From positions 113,804,501 to 113,868,500 of the forward strand of contig NC_091245.1 in assembly GCF_042477335.2 (NCBI RefSeq): a DNA stretch of 64,000 bases, in the 5' to 3' direction. The first letter of the stretch is position 1. Each line of letters opens with the position of its first letter. Below the pieces are notes generated by a model that saw only the letters and a program-made list of their open reading frames with translations, was not told where the DNA came from and did not search any database. Source of the stretch: Ovis canadensis (Eukaryota; Chordata; Mammalia; Artiodactyla; Bovidae). The position numbers and the translations under genes are program-made. Below are positions 46,829-59,514 of the stretch, piece after piece.

Positions 46829-48321
46829 ACCGGTGGCCAGCGCCGCCCGTCGCTGCCCCTCAGGCGCTGGCCGCCACCCGCCCGCCGCTGCTCACTGCTC
46901 GCCCGTGGGCATCTCTCTGCCCCGTTGCAGCGGGAGACGAAGGGCGGGCGACCTGTAAGACAGGATCCGGGCACGTGCAGGACCCCGGGGCGCGGCGCTC
47001 TCGGAGGGAGCCCGGGGCGACGGGACGCGGGCCCACGCGGCCCGTCCCGCGCCTTCTGCGCCGACCACGGCCGCCGCGACCCTGTCGGTGTCGCGTGAGG
47101 GCGCCGGGAGCCGACGCCGTCTGCCCGGCGCCGGGATCCCTGTCAGGTGCAGGCGCTGCGTGGTCGCTGCGGCCGCGCGCAGACGTGCCTCTCAGCGACC
47201 GCCGGGTCCCGACCCAAAGTCCCTCTGGCGGGCTGGCTTTCCGGCCGTGCCGGGGTGGGGCGTGCGAGAGCGGGCGGGGGAAGGGACGCCGGGCTCGGTC
47301 TGTGCGGGAAGCGCGAGCGCGGGAGGGCGACGCCTCCGAGCGCCTCCGCCACCGCCCCCTACCCGCCCTCCCCCCGCCATCCCATCCTTAGACCCGCGCT
47401 CAGGCCCAGGGACCCAAAGGCGTGTGAGCCTGGCTCCTGCGCTCTGGCCGACCGCGCTCCCGGGGTCCGGCTCTGACGGGGTGGTGGTGGTGAGCAGGGG
47501 CCCTTTGGCAGCGCGGCTCCTGGCTCGGGGACTGCGGGCTGAGAGGCAGGGAGCGCGCCAGGGCGGGCTTGGCTCCGGCCGGGGCAGCGGCTTCCCACGG
47601 GAACGGGCGCCGTGGCGCCGAGGTCGGGGGCGCGGGCCGGGCGCCGGGGGGTGGGCTGGACGGGCACGCAGGGCTTCCGCTCCCTCCCCAGCGGAGCACC
47701 CTTCCCGGGACGGACTCGTGCAAGGAAGGCCGGTGTGCGCTGGCCAGCAGGAAGGCTGGATGGCACGCGTCCAGGGCGGGCGGCAGGCAGGTTGCGGCCC
47801 GGCCAAGAACGCACGGCGGAGAAGGGTCGAGGGCACGCGGCAGCCCCTTGGCGGGCAAGGCGGGGGCTCGGCCGCCTCGCTGTGGCTGGGGAGCGCAGGC
47901 GGGCCGGCGGGGCGGGCGCGGAGGACGGGGTGCCGGCCTGGCGGGAGAGCTGGCGGGGGCAGCCGTGGAAGCAAGGCTGCGAGGGCGAGTAGGCCGTTCC
48001 CCGGGCAGAAGTCGGAGCGCCGGCGAAGGGAGGAGGGCTTGCCACCCGCCGCGGGGCTGCGTGCTTCGGCGCGGCCGGGGGCGGGGCGCGGCGGGGCTGT
48101 GGGAGTGGAAGTGGGAGGGTGGGCGAGTGTGGGCCAGGGGGAGGCAGGGAGGCAGGAAAAGCAGCAGCTGCAGCTGCAGCCAGCTGGCGAGGAAAGATGC
48201 GCTGAGAAGGACTGAAGGTGCCTTCTGTGGGGGTGCAGGTGGCGGCGGGAGGGCGTGTGTGGAGAAAGGCAGTGGCGCGCGGAGGACGGGTGCGTTTGTC
48301 CGGCGGGCCAAAAGGCTGGCT

Positions 48322-48404
48322 TGTCAGGAGTGGGATTCGAACCCACGCCTCCAGGGGAGACTGCGACCTGAACGCAGCGCCTTAGACCGCTCGGCCATCC
48401 TGAC
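48322..48404 (-). tRNA. TRL-CAG: tRNA-Leu (CAG)
   Basis: Unit-6 copy, unchanged. T4 terminator at 48310-48313. Confidence 0.98.
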
Positions 48405-48498
48405 GGCGGGCCTGGCTGGGCGCGTGGCCGCTCGCCTGGCTGGGACCCGACGCGGCGCGAGCACCGGCGCCCTTGGCGGGCCGCGGGCGGCGCCACGC

Positions 48499-48522
48499 CA
48501 GGCAGGCAGGCAGGCAGGCAGG
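48499..48522 (+). repeat. (CAGG)6 tract
   Basis: Unit-6 copy, 6 repeats. Confidence 0.95.
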
Positions 48523-48959
48523 CGGGCGGGCGTCCGGAGTGGGGGTCGACGGAGCCGGCGCGCGGCGGCCGGCCGAGGCGCCTGGCTCCGCCGCCGCTCG
48601 CGCCGCGGACCCAGAGGGCCCTGGGCGGGCCGGCCCCTCCCCACCCGCGCCTGTCCTGGCCCGACGCCGGCCGGCGCGCGCCCACCGTGTCGTCGCAGCC
48701 CCGCTTGCCTTCTCGCGCCCCCTTCTCCCGGCGGAACGCCCGCGTTGGAGGCAAGAGGCGGCGCGCTGGGGAGGGTCCAGTGCCCCGGGGGTCCGGGTCC
48801 CTGTCGGGGTGGCGGGCTGCCGCTGTGACCGAGGCGGTTGGTCTGGTGCGCGGTTGGGTCGGGACCCGTGGTGGCCGGCGGCCCGTGCTGGGCAAGGGGA
48901 GGCGTGGGCAGGCAGCCCGAGAGCCCGAGGGCGGCCGGGCGGCAGGACGGTCGCCGCCG

Positions 48960-49031
48960 TCCTCGTTAGTATAGTGGTGAGTATCCCCGCCTGTCACGCG
49001 GGAGACCGGGGTTCGATTCCCCGACGGGGAG
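48960..49031 (+). tRNA. TRD-GTC: tRNA-Asp (GTC)
   Basis: Unit-6 copy, unchanged. T5 terminator at 49043-49047. Confidence 0.98.
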
Positions 49032-49772
49032 GCAACACACCCTTTTTGGTGGCCGCGGTCGCTCTCTGTCCTGCCGCCAGGCCCCGGAGGGCCCTTCGCC
49101 TCCTCCCGACGTCTTTGGGCGAGGCGCCAGGGCGCCGCCGACGGCGGTGCCCGGCCTAGCTCCCGGCGACCCCCTCTGCCCGTGCAGCGCTCCAGCCTGA
49201 GCCCTTTGTCGTCGGCGGGCGCACGGTCGCCACGGCGGAGCGAGGGCCTCCTTGGCGACCCCACGGCCTTGCCCGACCATAGCCGGATCTGGCGGCCGGC
49301 CGGCCGCCCGCCCACGCGCCGACCCCCAGTGGCTGCCTGAGTGGGCTCGTAGGCTCGCGACGGCCCCGCCGCGTGCAGGCAGGTGGGTCCCGTGTCCCCT
49401 TGTCGTCGTGGGAAGTGGCCTCGCTCAGCGCCCGGTGGAGTAGCGCTTTGGCCAGCTGGGTGCTGGAAGCTGCGTGCCCCGCGTTGCCCGCCGGGGGTGA
49501 GGGCGGGGAGGCGTTGGCGGGCCGCGGCGGGGAGCGAAGGGCCGGAGGGCCGCAAGGCCGCGGGGGCGCCGCCCTGGGGCGGTGGGGCCGGTGGATTCCC
49601 GGCGACCGCGTGGCGCTGGCGCGCTTGGGGCGCCGCGTGGCTGCTGGGAGCGCCGGCGGCGGCGGCGCAAGCCTCCGGCTGACGGGGCGTCGGGGCAGGG
49701 ATGCGGAGGCGGCGGCGAGAGTATGCTGGGGCGAGCCCGGGGCCGGCGTCTGGCGGCCGCCCGGGCTGTGGA

Positions 49773-49844
49773 GCGTTGGTGGTATAGTGGTGAGCATAGC
49801 TGCCTTCCAAGCAGTTGACCCGGGTTCGATTCCCGGCCAACGCA
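49773..49844 (+). tRNA. TRG-TCC: tRNA-Gly (TCC)
   Basis: Unit-6 copy, unchanged. T4 terminator at 49856-49859. Confidence 0.98.
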
Positions 49845-50123
49845 GCGGGCCGACCTTTTGCTGAGTTCCAGCGCTCTCCCGGCAGGGGCGTTCGGGGGAC
49901 AGAGAGGTGGGAGCCAGGGAGCCAGCCCGCTGGCCGGCGGCTTTTGGCGTGTGTGCGAGAAGCCGGCGGCGCGCGCGGTGTTTTGAGGGTGCTGAAAGCA
50001 AGACGGCACGGCAGGGCAGGCGGCTGCACTTGCAAAGGCCGGGTGTGGGCAGCAAGGTGGCACGGGTGGGTGGCATGGAGGCGCGGGGCTCACCAGGAGC
50101 AGGCGAGGGCTGAACCCCGACGC

Positions 50124-50195
50124 TCCCTGGTGGTCTAGTGGTTAGGATTCGGCGCTCTCACCGCCGCGGCCCGGGTTCGATTCCCGGTCAGGGAA
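50124..50195 (+). tRNA. TRE-CTC: tRNA-Glu (CTC), canonical
   Basis: Unit-6 copy, standard T stem. First downstream T4 is at 50257-50260. Confidence 0.98.
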
Positions 50196-51048
50196 GCCTT
50201 TCTTCTTCCTCTCCGCCTGCCACCTGCCCACGTCCTCGCTGGACACCCTGCCACCCTTTTCTTAGCCTACGCTTGCTCAGCGCTGCGCCAGAGGCCCCCG
50301 GGACCCTGCCCGTCCAGCCCCAGCACGATTCAGGCCACCTCCGCCGTCCCGCGGGGCAAAGGTTTTGGCCGCAGTGGCAACCTCGCGCCGCTTCCACCAC
50401 GACGCGCCTGAGGCCTCCCATCCACCAGCGCCCCCCCCCAACCCCACCCCCCGCCTCCCTCCCTCCTGAGGGGCTGCGGCTGCTGCCCCTGGTGGTGGCG
50501 GTGATGCTCCTGGGCTTGTGCTGGTTCTCCTGCTGTGGGTGGTGGTGAGGAGGTGGGCTTGGATAGGGCCGGCGGCGGTAGGGGTGGGGGTAGGGCTGGG
50601 GGTAGGGGCGTGGGCTGTGGCGGTCGCCAGCTGGGGGCCAGCAGCGGCAGGGGCGGTGGCCACAGCCGAAGGTGAGCGAGGGGGATCTGCCTCTGGGAGT
50701 GGGGGCCGTGGCCACGGACCGCCTGCCTTGTCGTGTCTCTCATGCCAGCCACCTCTCTGGGCGGCTTGGCCAGTGCGTGCCAGGTCCCGGGCTGGCTGTG
50801 ACTCCCGTGTGCCGCTGGCGACTCCAAGAGGGTTCTGGTCTTGAGTGGGCTCTGGGAGGCGGACCACGGCGCCCGGGAGGCATGGGTAGCAGTTCAGTCG
50901 CCCGGGGGCAGCGATGCCTGCCAGGGAGGACAACCCGACCATCGTGCTGTTTCCCTTGCCTGACCACAGCTCTCAATCCTACTGGACTGAGGCAAGATTT
51001 ACCCAGGCCTCCCTCCCCCACTCGTAACCAAAGGTGGGCACTCGGGTG

Positions 51049-51072
51049 CACACACACACACACACACACACA
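51049..51072 (+). repeat. (CA)12 microsatellite
   Basis: Unit-7 copy, 12 repeats. Confidence 0.98.
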
Positions 51073-52466
51073 GAGCGCCCTCCAAACTGTCTATCCAGGA
51101 TCCACTCCATCCCTCTCCCCACCCTGTCACCGTCTTCCCCTAGGAACTCTGCGCGAGGGTGATCCTCCAGCACAGTCTCCTCTTGGCCCCGTCTCGGCTG
51201 GTCTATCCCCAAAGGGTTTCACGTCTGTTCAAGGACTGTGTCCTTCGGAGGGGAAGTGGACGGCAGACGAAAGGCACCAACGTGCGGCGAGGGCGGCACA
51301 CTCGGGTGCGATGGCACAAAGGCGAGTGCCCTGTGGGAAAGGAGCCCCCGTGGCCCGACGTGTGCTTGCCGTCGCCAAAGGAGGTTTCCTCGAGGCCCCT
51401 GCCGGGGCTGTGGGCGTCAGAGTGCATGGGGGAGAGTATCGGAGGAAGGTGCTTGGGGCCATGGCTGGTGGGCGCCCCACGTGGATCAGGGACCCGGGCA
51501 GGGCGATCGCGAGCAGAGGGCGCGGCGGCGAGCAGGGAGCTGGGAGGCAGGCCCCGGGGTGCTTGGTCGGGGCGTCTGCATGGACGGCCGGCGGGAAGGG
51601 GCGGCGTGGGGCTCTCGGGGACCTGGCCGAAAGATCGGCAGGCCACTCGAGCAGGGCCTCTACAGAAGCATGGGCGCGGCGGCGAAGCCGTGCCAGGCAC
51701 ATGTGAGAGGCTGGGACGGATCTGCGGTAGGTAGGGGTGGGCGTGGGGGTTGGGCTGGGGCTGCGGAGCCAGAGGGAGGCCCGCACTGGTGAACGCCAGG
51801 GCAGGGCAGGCCAGGGCAGGACGTGTGAGGGATAGCCCGAGCTCCAGGGGGATGTTGGGTGGGGAGGTGGGGCCGAGCCTGGAGTCTGGCGGGAAAGGCA
51901 GAGGGCAGGCCGTGACAGTGACGGGGCTGTGGCGTGAGGAAGATGGCGGGTGAGCACTCCATTTGGGTCGGGTGGCGGGTGAGCGGGGGCGAGCCACACT
52001 GGTGCTCGGTGCCACAGGCTGCTCAGGCTCGGCGGCGGGCTGTGGCTCTGGGCGGAGGCTAGGACGCAGGCAAGCGAAGGACAGAAACGGAGCGCCAGCG
52101 CCAGCTGGGGGCCAGACCCGGTCCGAGATGGGTGGGCCCACCGTACCGCCCCAGAGACCAAAGTCACCACCCATCGGGAGGGAGTGTCCAGTGTCGGGGG
52201 TGACACTGCTGGGGCCTCAGGGTGGGATGGGGCGGGGGTGGCTGGCAGCGCAGGTGGCTGTGATTTCATGAGGGCCAAGGAGAGCTCCCATGTGACCGGG
52301 CACAGTCAGCCCTCCAGGGCACACGCCCGCAGAGGGCAAACCTCGGGGAGGTCTGAGGGTCCGGACACCGCCACCGCCTCGGCAGCACCGCCTGCCAGGG
52401 CCCGTACACGGAGCAAACCCCAGCGCCCAGCCACACACGGCGGGCCCAAGAAGGGGTGGCATCGAT

Positions 52467-54334
52467 GCAGCATGGCGCCATCACTCAGGCATCAGAAACA
52501 CGTCAAGAATTGCCAGTTGTCACAAGCAATGATGCAGCTGGAGACTCTTACACTCGGCGGAGAATGTCAGACCGCGTTGGACCGAGGCATGTGGAGCATG
52601 GAAAATAATACAAAACGAAGCTATTTGCCAGGAGAAACCGACTCACGCAGAAACCCACCTTAGGGTAACGCAAGCGGAAAGGCAGCGCTGGAGGGATGAC
52701 TGGGGAGCTGCAACGCACAGATACGCAGGACCCTGTCTAAAGGGAGAAGCGCCAAGGTTATCCAGTTCAACACAGGGAATCAGCGTCAGTGCCCTGGAGT
52801 AACCTCAAGTGGAAAAGAATCTGAAACCATATATGACACTCGAGATCTGCACAAGCAAAACAGGATCACACTGCGGTCCACCGGAAACCAGCACAATATT
52901 GGGAATCCACTGTACTTCCGCAACAACCGTGACTACGACGTCGGAGTAAGCTTTCAAAAGAAAACTAACTCAGCAGGCAATGAAGTCAGCGGAAAACAGG
53001 TGAGCTATGCCAACCCCACCCTGGGTACATATCCACGAAAGGCGCAGCTCTTCATTCGGAAAGACACATGCAACCCCCACAGTCACAGCAGCACCGTTTG
53101 CCATAGCCGAGACGTGGAGAAAACCCTAGTGCCCATCCCCAAAGGCTCAGCCACCAAGATGCAGTATCAGAGAAAGGGAGAGAATGGGATGTCACCGAGC
53201 CGTCCACAAGAGGCAGATAGTGTCACTGGCAGCAACGGCGGCTGGAGCTGCAGAATATTACCCTTGGTGAGGGAAGTCAAACAGACAAGGTCACGGATGG
53301 GTGGACTCTAAAGTGTTGTACAAATGAATCCCTGGGCCAACCAGCCACAGACTCTCAGACACAGGAAAGCCGCTTGGGGCTTCCCAAGGGCGCAGTCAGG
53401 GACCGAGGGATGATTGAGGAGCCGGGCTCAACGGATCAACCGTACCAGTACTGCGTAGGAAGGGGAGGAGGAACAAGGACACGCGGGATACCGCAGGGAA
53501 TGAGATCCCATATGCTGTCATCACCCGCAATGGAAACGAGCTGAACACATGAGCCCCCCCCCCCACCCACCCACAGACAGGACTGAACCCCAACGCTGTA
53601 CAGCGGAAACGCACACCAGGTTGTAGATCAACTACGCTTCCAGGACAAGTGCTACTCCGTCGAAGTCAGTCAGTCGAGGATCAGTCCAGCAATAGGAAAA
53701 AGAAGAGCTTCCATTATGATCCAGGAAAGCCAACCCTGGGCACGCGTCGGGAAAAGACGACAAATACCCCTAATGGGGAGAGATGCAGGCATCCCCCAGG
53801 GTCACCGCAGCCCTCTGTGCCGGAGCCGAGACCCGCGGGAAACGCCCAAGTGCCCGTCGGCACGTGGCCGGCACAAGAAGGTGAGGGATATCTGTACCGT
53901 GGAATATGACGCAGCCCTCAAGAAGGAGCCGCCATCGCCATGGGCCGCAAGGTCAGACGGACCCACAGAAGGGTCCGCTCAGTGAAGTGAGTCGCTTGGA
54001 TCGGGAGAAAGCTCTGTGGACTCTTAACGACGAATACAGACGAATCTATGCGCAAAGGGGAAAGCGACCTGGAGACCCCGAAAACGTACATAGGGCTACC
54101 CAAGGGGAAAGGCAGGGAGGGACGAAGTTGAAGTCGGATCAAGAGATAGGAAAGACTGTGCTTACAGTAGAAGAGCAACAGAGCTTTCCTCTGTAGCAGG
54201 AGAAGTGTATCTGTATTTCGCCCTCACCTACACTGGAAGACCACCTGGCAAAGAACAGGGGACTGAATCACTTTGCCGGGCACCTGAGACTCACCCAGGA
54301 ATGTGAATCCGTTCTACTTGTGTTCGAAGAAGCA
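52467..54334 (+). mobile_element. LINE-1 3' end trio, unit 7
   Basis: A (52467-52952), B (52992-53659) and C (53709-54334). Same special alleles as unit 6: the 11-C run and TATTTCGCCCTC. Confidence 0.82.
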
Positions 54335-55215
54335 GAAAAAGGAGCAGGCCGTGGCTTGAAGCGGGGGGTGGGGGGAGGCAGGCCAGTGGGACAGATGCAA
54401 AGGCAGGTTCCTTGGCAAGAGTGGGATTTGGAACGGCTCAGGGAGGAACGGGGCGTGGGGGGCGGGGTGTGTGGAGAGGGGGGAGGCGGGGAGCTGGGGG
54501 TGGGATGGGTGCATGTGGGGGAGTAGGGGGACGGTGAGGCTGCAGGCTGAGGTGGGGGTGCTCTTGGGGCAGGGCTGATGCTGAGGTGAGGCGCGCAAGA
54601 GGGTTTCAGGGGGAAGGGGTGGTGTTTGAGGCGGTGAGGGCGTTGCTGTTGGAAACCTGTTTCTGCCGAGGCCAGGCCCGAGGGCGAGGGCCGGCAGCTG
54701 GTGGACTTCTTTGGAACTCGTCCTGCAAGACGTGGTCCAGGGACCCTGCAGGCAAAAGGGAGGTATGCTTGCCAGATGTGGCAGCTCCCTTGCTCCTGGC
54801 TGTGCAAACGTAGTGTGATTGATTTCTCTCGGAGTGTGGGGAGAGTGAGGCAGGGAGCTTGGAGACGGACGTTGTGAAAGATGAAGTGTGGTGCGGGCGG
54901 CTGCCAGCGGTGGGGTATTCCTGCCAGTGCAGTCCCCGAGCCCTCGGCTGGGTCCGGGTGAGGACGCGAGCAAACACAAGAAAGGTGCCTGGACGCACGG
55001 GCGGCTGAGCCCGCAGGGTTTGGGGCCACGAAGGCTTGGCAGCAGGGCCTTTTGTGGGTGAGGTGGGGAGGGGTCCTGGGCGTCTGTGTGGGAGAGGCAG
55101 CGGGCGGCAGGTAGCCAGCCAGCGTTTGCAGGAGCGCTGCCTCGAGCGCGTTTCAGCGGGCAGACCTAGTTGGGCTCTGGGGCCGCACCGTGGGACCAAA
55201 AGGGGACGCTGGGGC

Positions 55216-55286
55216 TGCATGGGCCGGGAATCGAACCCGGGCCTCCCGCGTGGCAGGCGAGAATTCTACCACTGAACCACCCATGC
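55216..55286 (-). tRNA. TRG-GCC: tRNA-Gly (GCC), canonical
   Basis: Unit-7 copy, canonical G65. T4 terminator at 55198-55201. Confidence 0.98.
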
Positions 55287-56779
55287 ACCGGTGGCCAGCG
55301 CCGCCCGTCGCTGCCCCTCAGGCGCTGGCCGCCACCCGCCCGCCGCTGCTCACTGCTCGCCCGTGGGCATCTCTCTGCCCCGTTGCAGCGGGAGACGACG
55401 GGCGGGCGACCTGTAAGACAGGATCCGGGCACGTGCAGGACCCCGGGGCGCGCCGCTCTCGGAGGGAGCCCGGGGCGACGGGACGCGGGCCCACGCGGCC
55501 CGTCCCGCGCCTTCTGCGCCGACCACGGCCGCCGCGACCCTGTCGGTGTCGCGTGAGGGCGCCGGGAGCCGACGCCGTCTGCCCGGCGCCGGGATCCCTG
55601 TGAGGTGCAGGCGCTGCGTGGTCGCTGCGGCCGCGCGCAGACGTGCCTCTCAGCGACCGCCGGGTCCCGGCCCAAAGTCCCTCTGGCGGGCTGGCTTTCC
55701 GGCCGTGCCGGGGTGGGGCGTGCGAGAGCGGGCGGGGGAAGGGACGCCGGGCTCGGTCTGTGCGGGAAGCGCGAGCGCGGGAGGGCGACGCCTCCGAGCG
55801 CCTCCGCCACCGCCCCCTACCCGCCCTCCCCCCGCCATCCCATCCTTAGACCCGCGCTCAGGCCCAGGGACCCAAAGGCGTGTGAGCCTGGCTCCTGCGC
55901 TCTGGCCGACCGCGCTCCCGGGGTCCGGCTCTGACGGGGTGGTGGTGGTGAGCAGGGGCCCTTTGGCAGCGCGGCTCCTGGCTCGGGGACTGCGGGCTGA
56001 GAGGCAGGGAGCGCGCCAGGGCGGGCTTGGCTCCGGCCGGGGCAGCGGCTTCCCACGGGAACGGGCGCCGTGGCGCCGAGGTCGGGGGCGCGGGCCGGGC
56101 GCCGGGGGGTGGGCTGGACGGGCACGCAGGGCTTCCGCTCCCTCCCCAGCGGAGCACCCTTCCCGGGACGGACTCGTGCAAGGAAGGCCGGTGTGCGCTG
56201 GCCAGCAGGAAGGCTGGATGGCACGCGTCCAGGGCGGGCGGCAGGCAGGTTGCGGCCCGGCCAAGAACGCACGGCGGAGAAGGGTCGAGGGCACGCGGCA
56301 GCCCCTTGGCGGGCAAGGCGGGGGCTCGGCCGCCTCGCTGTGGCTGGGGAGCGCAGGCGGGCCGGCGGGGCGGGCGCGGAGGACGGGGTGCCGGCCTGGC
56401 GGGAGAGCTGGCGGGGGCAGCCGTGGAAGCAAGGCTGCGAGGGCGAGTAGGCCGTTCCCCGGGCAGAAGTCGGAGCGCCGGCGAAGGGAGGAGGGCTTGC
56501 CACCCGCCGCGGGGCTGCGTGCTTCGGCGCGGCCGGGGGCGGGGCGCGGCGGGGCTGTGGGAGTGGAAGTGGGAGGGTGGGCGAGTGTGGGCCAGGGGGA
56601 GGCAGGGAGGCAGGAAAAGCAGCAGCTGCAGCTGCAGCCAGCTGGCGAGGAAAGATGCGCTGAGAAGGACTGAAGGTGCCTTCTGTGGGGGTGCAGGTGG
56701 CGGCGGGAGGGCGTGTGTGGAGAAAGGCAGTGGCGCGCGGAGGACGGGTGCGTTTGTCCGGCGGGCCAAAAGGCTGGCT

Positions 56780-56862
56780 TGTCAGGAGTGGGATTCGAAC
56801 CCACGCCTCCAGGGGAGACTGCGACCTGAACGCAGCGCCTTAGACCGCTCGGCCATCCTGAC
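56780..56862 (-). tRNA. TRL-CAG: tRNA-Leu (CAG)
   Basis: Unit-7 copy, unchanged. T4 terminator at 56768-56771. Confidence 0.98.
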
Positions 56863-56956
56863 GGCGGGCCTGGCTGGGCGCGTGGCCGCTCGCCTGGCTG
56901 GGACCCGACGCGGCGCGAGCACCGGCGCCCTTGGCGGGCCGCGGGCGGCGCCACGC

Positions 56957-56988
<32 letters not shown>
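56957..56988 (+). repeat. (CAGG)8 tract
   Basis: Unit-7 copy, expanded to 8 repeats (+8 bp). The only length variant of this tract in the window. Confidence 0.95.
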
Positions 56989-57425
56989 CGGGCGGGCGTC
57001 CGGAGTGGGGGTCGACGGAGCCGGCGCGCGGCGGCCGGCCGAGGCGCCTGGCTCCGCCGCCGCTCGCGCCGCGGACCCAGAGGGCCCTGGGCGGGCCGGC
57101 CCCTCCCCACCCGCGCCTGTCCTGGCCCGACGCCGGCCGGCGCGCGCCCACCGTGTCGTCGCAGCCCCGCTTGCCTTCTCGCGCCCCCTTCTCCCGGCGG
57201 AACGCCCGCGTTGGAGGCAAGAGGCGGCGCGCTGGGGAGGGTCCAGTGCCCCGGGGGTCCGGGTCCCTGTCGGGGTGGCGGGCTGCCGCTGTGACCGAGG
57301 CGGTTGGTCTGGTGCGCGGTTGGGTCGGGACCCGTGGTGGCCGGCGGCCCGTGCTGGGCAAGGGGAGGCGTGGGCAGGCAGCCCGAGAGCCCGAGGGCGG
57401 CCGGGCGGCAGGACGGTCGCCGCCG

Positions 57426-57497
57426 TCCTCGTTAGTATAGTGGTGAGTATCCCCGCCTGTCACGCGGGAGACCGGGGTTCGATTCCCCGACGGGGAG
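57426..57497 (+). tRNA. TRD-GTC: tRNA-Asp (GTC)
   Basis: Unit-7 copy, unchanged. T5 terminator at 57509-57513. Confidence 0.98.
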
Positions 57498-58238
57498 GCA
57501 ACACACCCTTTTTGGTGGCCGCGGTCGCTCTCTGTCCTGCCGCCAGGCCCCGGAGGGCCCTTCGCCTCCTCCCGACGTCTTTGGGCGAGGCGCCAGGGCG
57601 CCGCCGACGGCGGTGCCCGGCCTAGCTCCCGGCGACCCCCTCTGCCCGTGCAGCGCTCCAGCCTGAGCCCTTTGTCGTCGGCGGGCGCACGGTCGCCACG
57701 GCGGAGCGAGGGCCTCCTTGGCGACCCCACGGCCTTGCCCGACCATAGCCGGATCTGGCGGCCGGCCGGCCGCCCGCCCACGCGCCGACCCCCAGTGGCT
57801 GCCTGAGTGGGCTCGTAGGCTCGCGACGGCCCCGCCGCGTGCAGGCAGGTGGGTCCCGTGTCCCCTTGTCGTCGTGGGAAGTGGCCTCGCTCAGCGCCCG
57901 GTGGAGTAGCGCTTTGGCCAGCTGGGTGCTGGAAGCTGCGTGCCCCGCGTTGCCCGCCGGGGGTGAGGGCGGGGAGGCGTTGGCGGGCCGCGGCGGGGAG
58001 CGAAGGGCCGGAGGGCCGCAAGGCCGCGGGGGCGCCGCCCTGGGGCGGTGCGGCCGGTGGATTCCCGGCGACCGCGTGGCGCTGGCGCGCTTGGGGCGCC
58101 GCGTGGCTGCTGGGAGCGACGGCGGCGGCGGCGCAAGCCTCCGGCTGACGGGGCGTCGGGGCAGGGATGCGGAGGCGGCGGCGAGAGTATGCTGGGGCGA
58201 GCCCGGGGCCGGCGTCTGGCGGCCGCCCGGGCTGTGGA

Positions 58239-58310
58239 GCGTTGGTGGTATAGTGGTGAGCATAGCTGCCTTCCAAGCAGTTGACCCGGGTTCGATTCCC
58301 GGCCAACGCA
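58239..58310 (+). tRNA. TRG-TCC: tRNA-Gly (TCC)
   Basis: Unit-7 copy, unchanged. T4 terminator at 58322-58325. Confidence 0.98.
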
Positions 58311-58589
58311 GCGGGCCGACCTTTTGCTGAGTTCCAGCGCTCTCCCGGCAGGGGCGTTCGGGGGACAGAGAGGTGGGAGCCAGGGAGCCAGCCCGCTGGC
58401 CGGCGGCTTTTGGCGTGTGTGCGAGAAGCCGGCGGCGCGCGCGGTGTTTTGAGGGTGCTGAAAGCAAGACGGCACGGCAGGGCAGGCGGCTGCACTTGCA
58501 AAGGCCGGGTGTGGGCAGCAAGGTGGCACGGGTGGGTGGCATGGAGGCGCGGGGCTCACCAGGAGCAGGCGAGGGCTGAACCCCGACGC

Positions 58590-58661
58590 TCCCTGGTGGT
58601 CTAGTGGTTAGGATTCGGCGCTCTCACCGCCGCGGCCCGGGTTCGATTCCCGGTCAGGGAA
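58590..58661 (+). tRNA. TRE-CTC: tRNA-Glu (CTC), canonical
   Basis: Unit-7 copy, standard T stem; the last Glu gene in the window. First downstream T4 is at 58723-58726. Confidence 0.98.
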
Positions 58662-59514
58662 GCCTTTCTTCTTCCTCTCCGCCTGCCACCTGCCCACGTC
58701 CTCGCTGGACACCCTGCCACCCTTTTCTTAGCCTACGCTTGCTCAGCGCTGCGCCAGAGGCCCCCGGGACCCTGCCCGTCCAGCCCCAGCACGATTCAGG
58801 CCACCTCCGCTGTCCCGCGGGGCAAAGGTTTTGGCCGCAGTGGCAACCTCGCGCCGCTTCCACCACGACGCGCCTGAGGCCTCCCATCCACCAGCGCCCC
58901 CCCCCAACCCCACCCCCCGCCTCCCTCCCTCCTGAGGGGCTGCGGCTGCTGCCCCTGGTGGTGGCGGTGATGCTCCTGGGCTTGTGCTGGTTCTCCTGCT
59001 GTGGGTGGTGGTGAGGAGGTGGGCTTGGATAGGGCCGGCGGCGGTAGGGGTGGGGGTAGGGCTGGGGGTAGGGGCGTGGGCTGTGGCGGTCGCCAGCTGG
59101 GGGCCAGCAGCGGCAGGGGCGGTGGCCACAGCCGAAGGTGAGCGAGGGGGATCTGCCTCTGGGAGTGGGGGCCGTGGCCACGGACCGCCTGCCTTGTCGT
59201 GTCTCTCATGCCAGCCACCTCTCTGGGCGGCTTGGCCAGTGCGTGCCAGGTCCCGGGCTGGCTGTGACTCCCGTGTGCCGCTGGCGACTCCAAGAGGGTT
59301 CTGGTCTTGAGTGGGCTCTGGGAGGCGGACCACGGCGCCCGGGAGGCATGGGTAGCAGTTCAGTCGCCCGGGGGCAGCGATGCCTGCCAGGGAGGACAAC
59401 CCGACCATCGTGCTGTTTCCCTTGCCTGACCACAGCTCTCAATCCTACTGGACTGAGGCAAGATTTACCCAGGCCTCCCTCCCCCACTCGTAACCAAAGG
59501 TGGGCACTCGGGTG

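Larger units (their letters stand above)
42301..50758 (+). repeat. Tandem tRNA array, unit 6
   Basis: 8458-bp copy. Marks: (CA)12; an 11-C run near 45097; TATTTCGCCCTC near 45757, shared only with unit 7; AACCTGTTTC near 46197, shared with units 7 and 8; canonical Gly-GCC and Glu-CTC; GCGGCGCTC near 46992, shared with unit 3. Confidence 0.98.
50759..59224 (+). repeat. Tandem tRNA array, unit 7
   Basis: 8466-bp copy, the longest, mainly because its CAGG tract has 8 repeats where the others have 6. Private changes: GAGAGGGGGG near 54475; GAGCGACGGCGG near 58115; CCGCTGTCCC near 58806. It carries canonical Gly-GCC and Glu-CTC. Confidence 0.98.
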
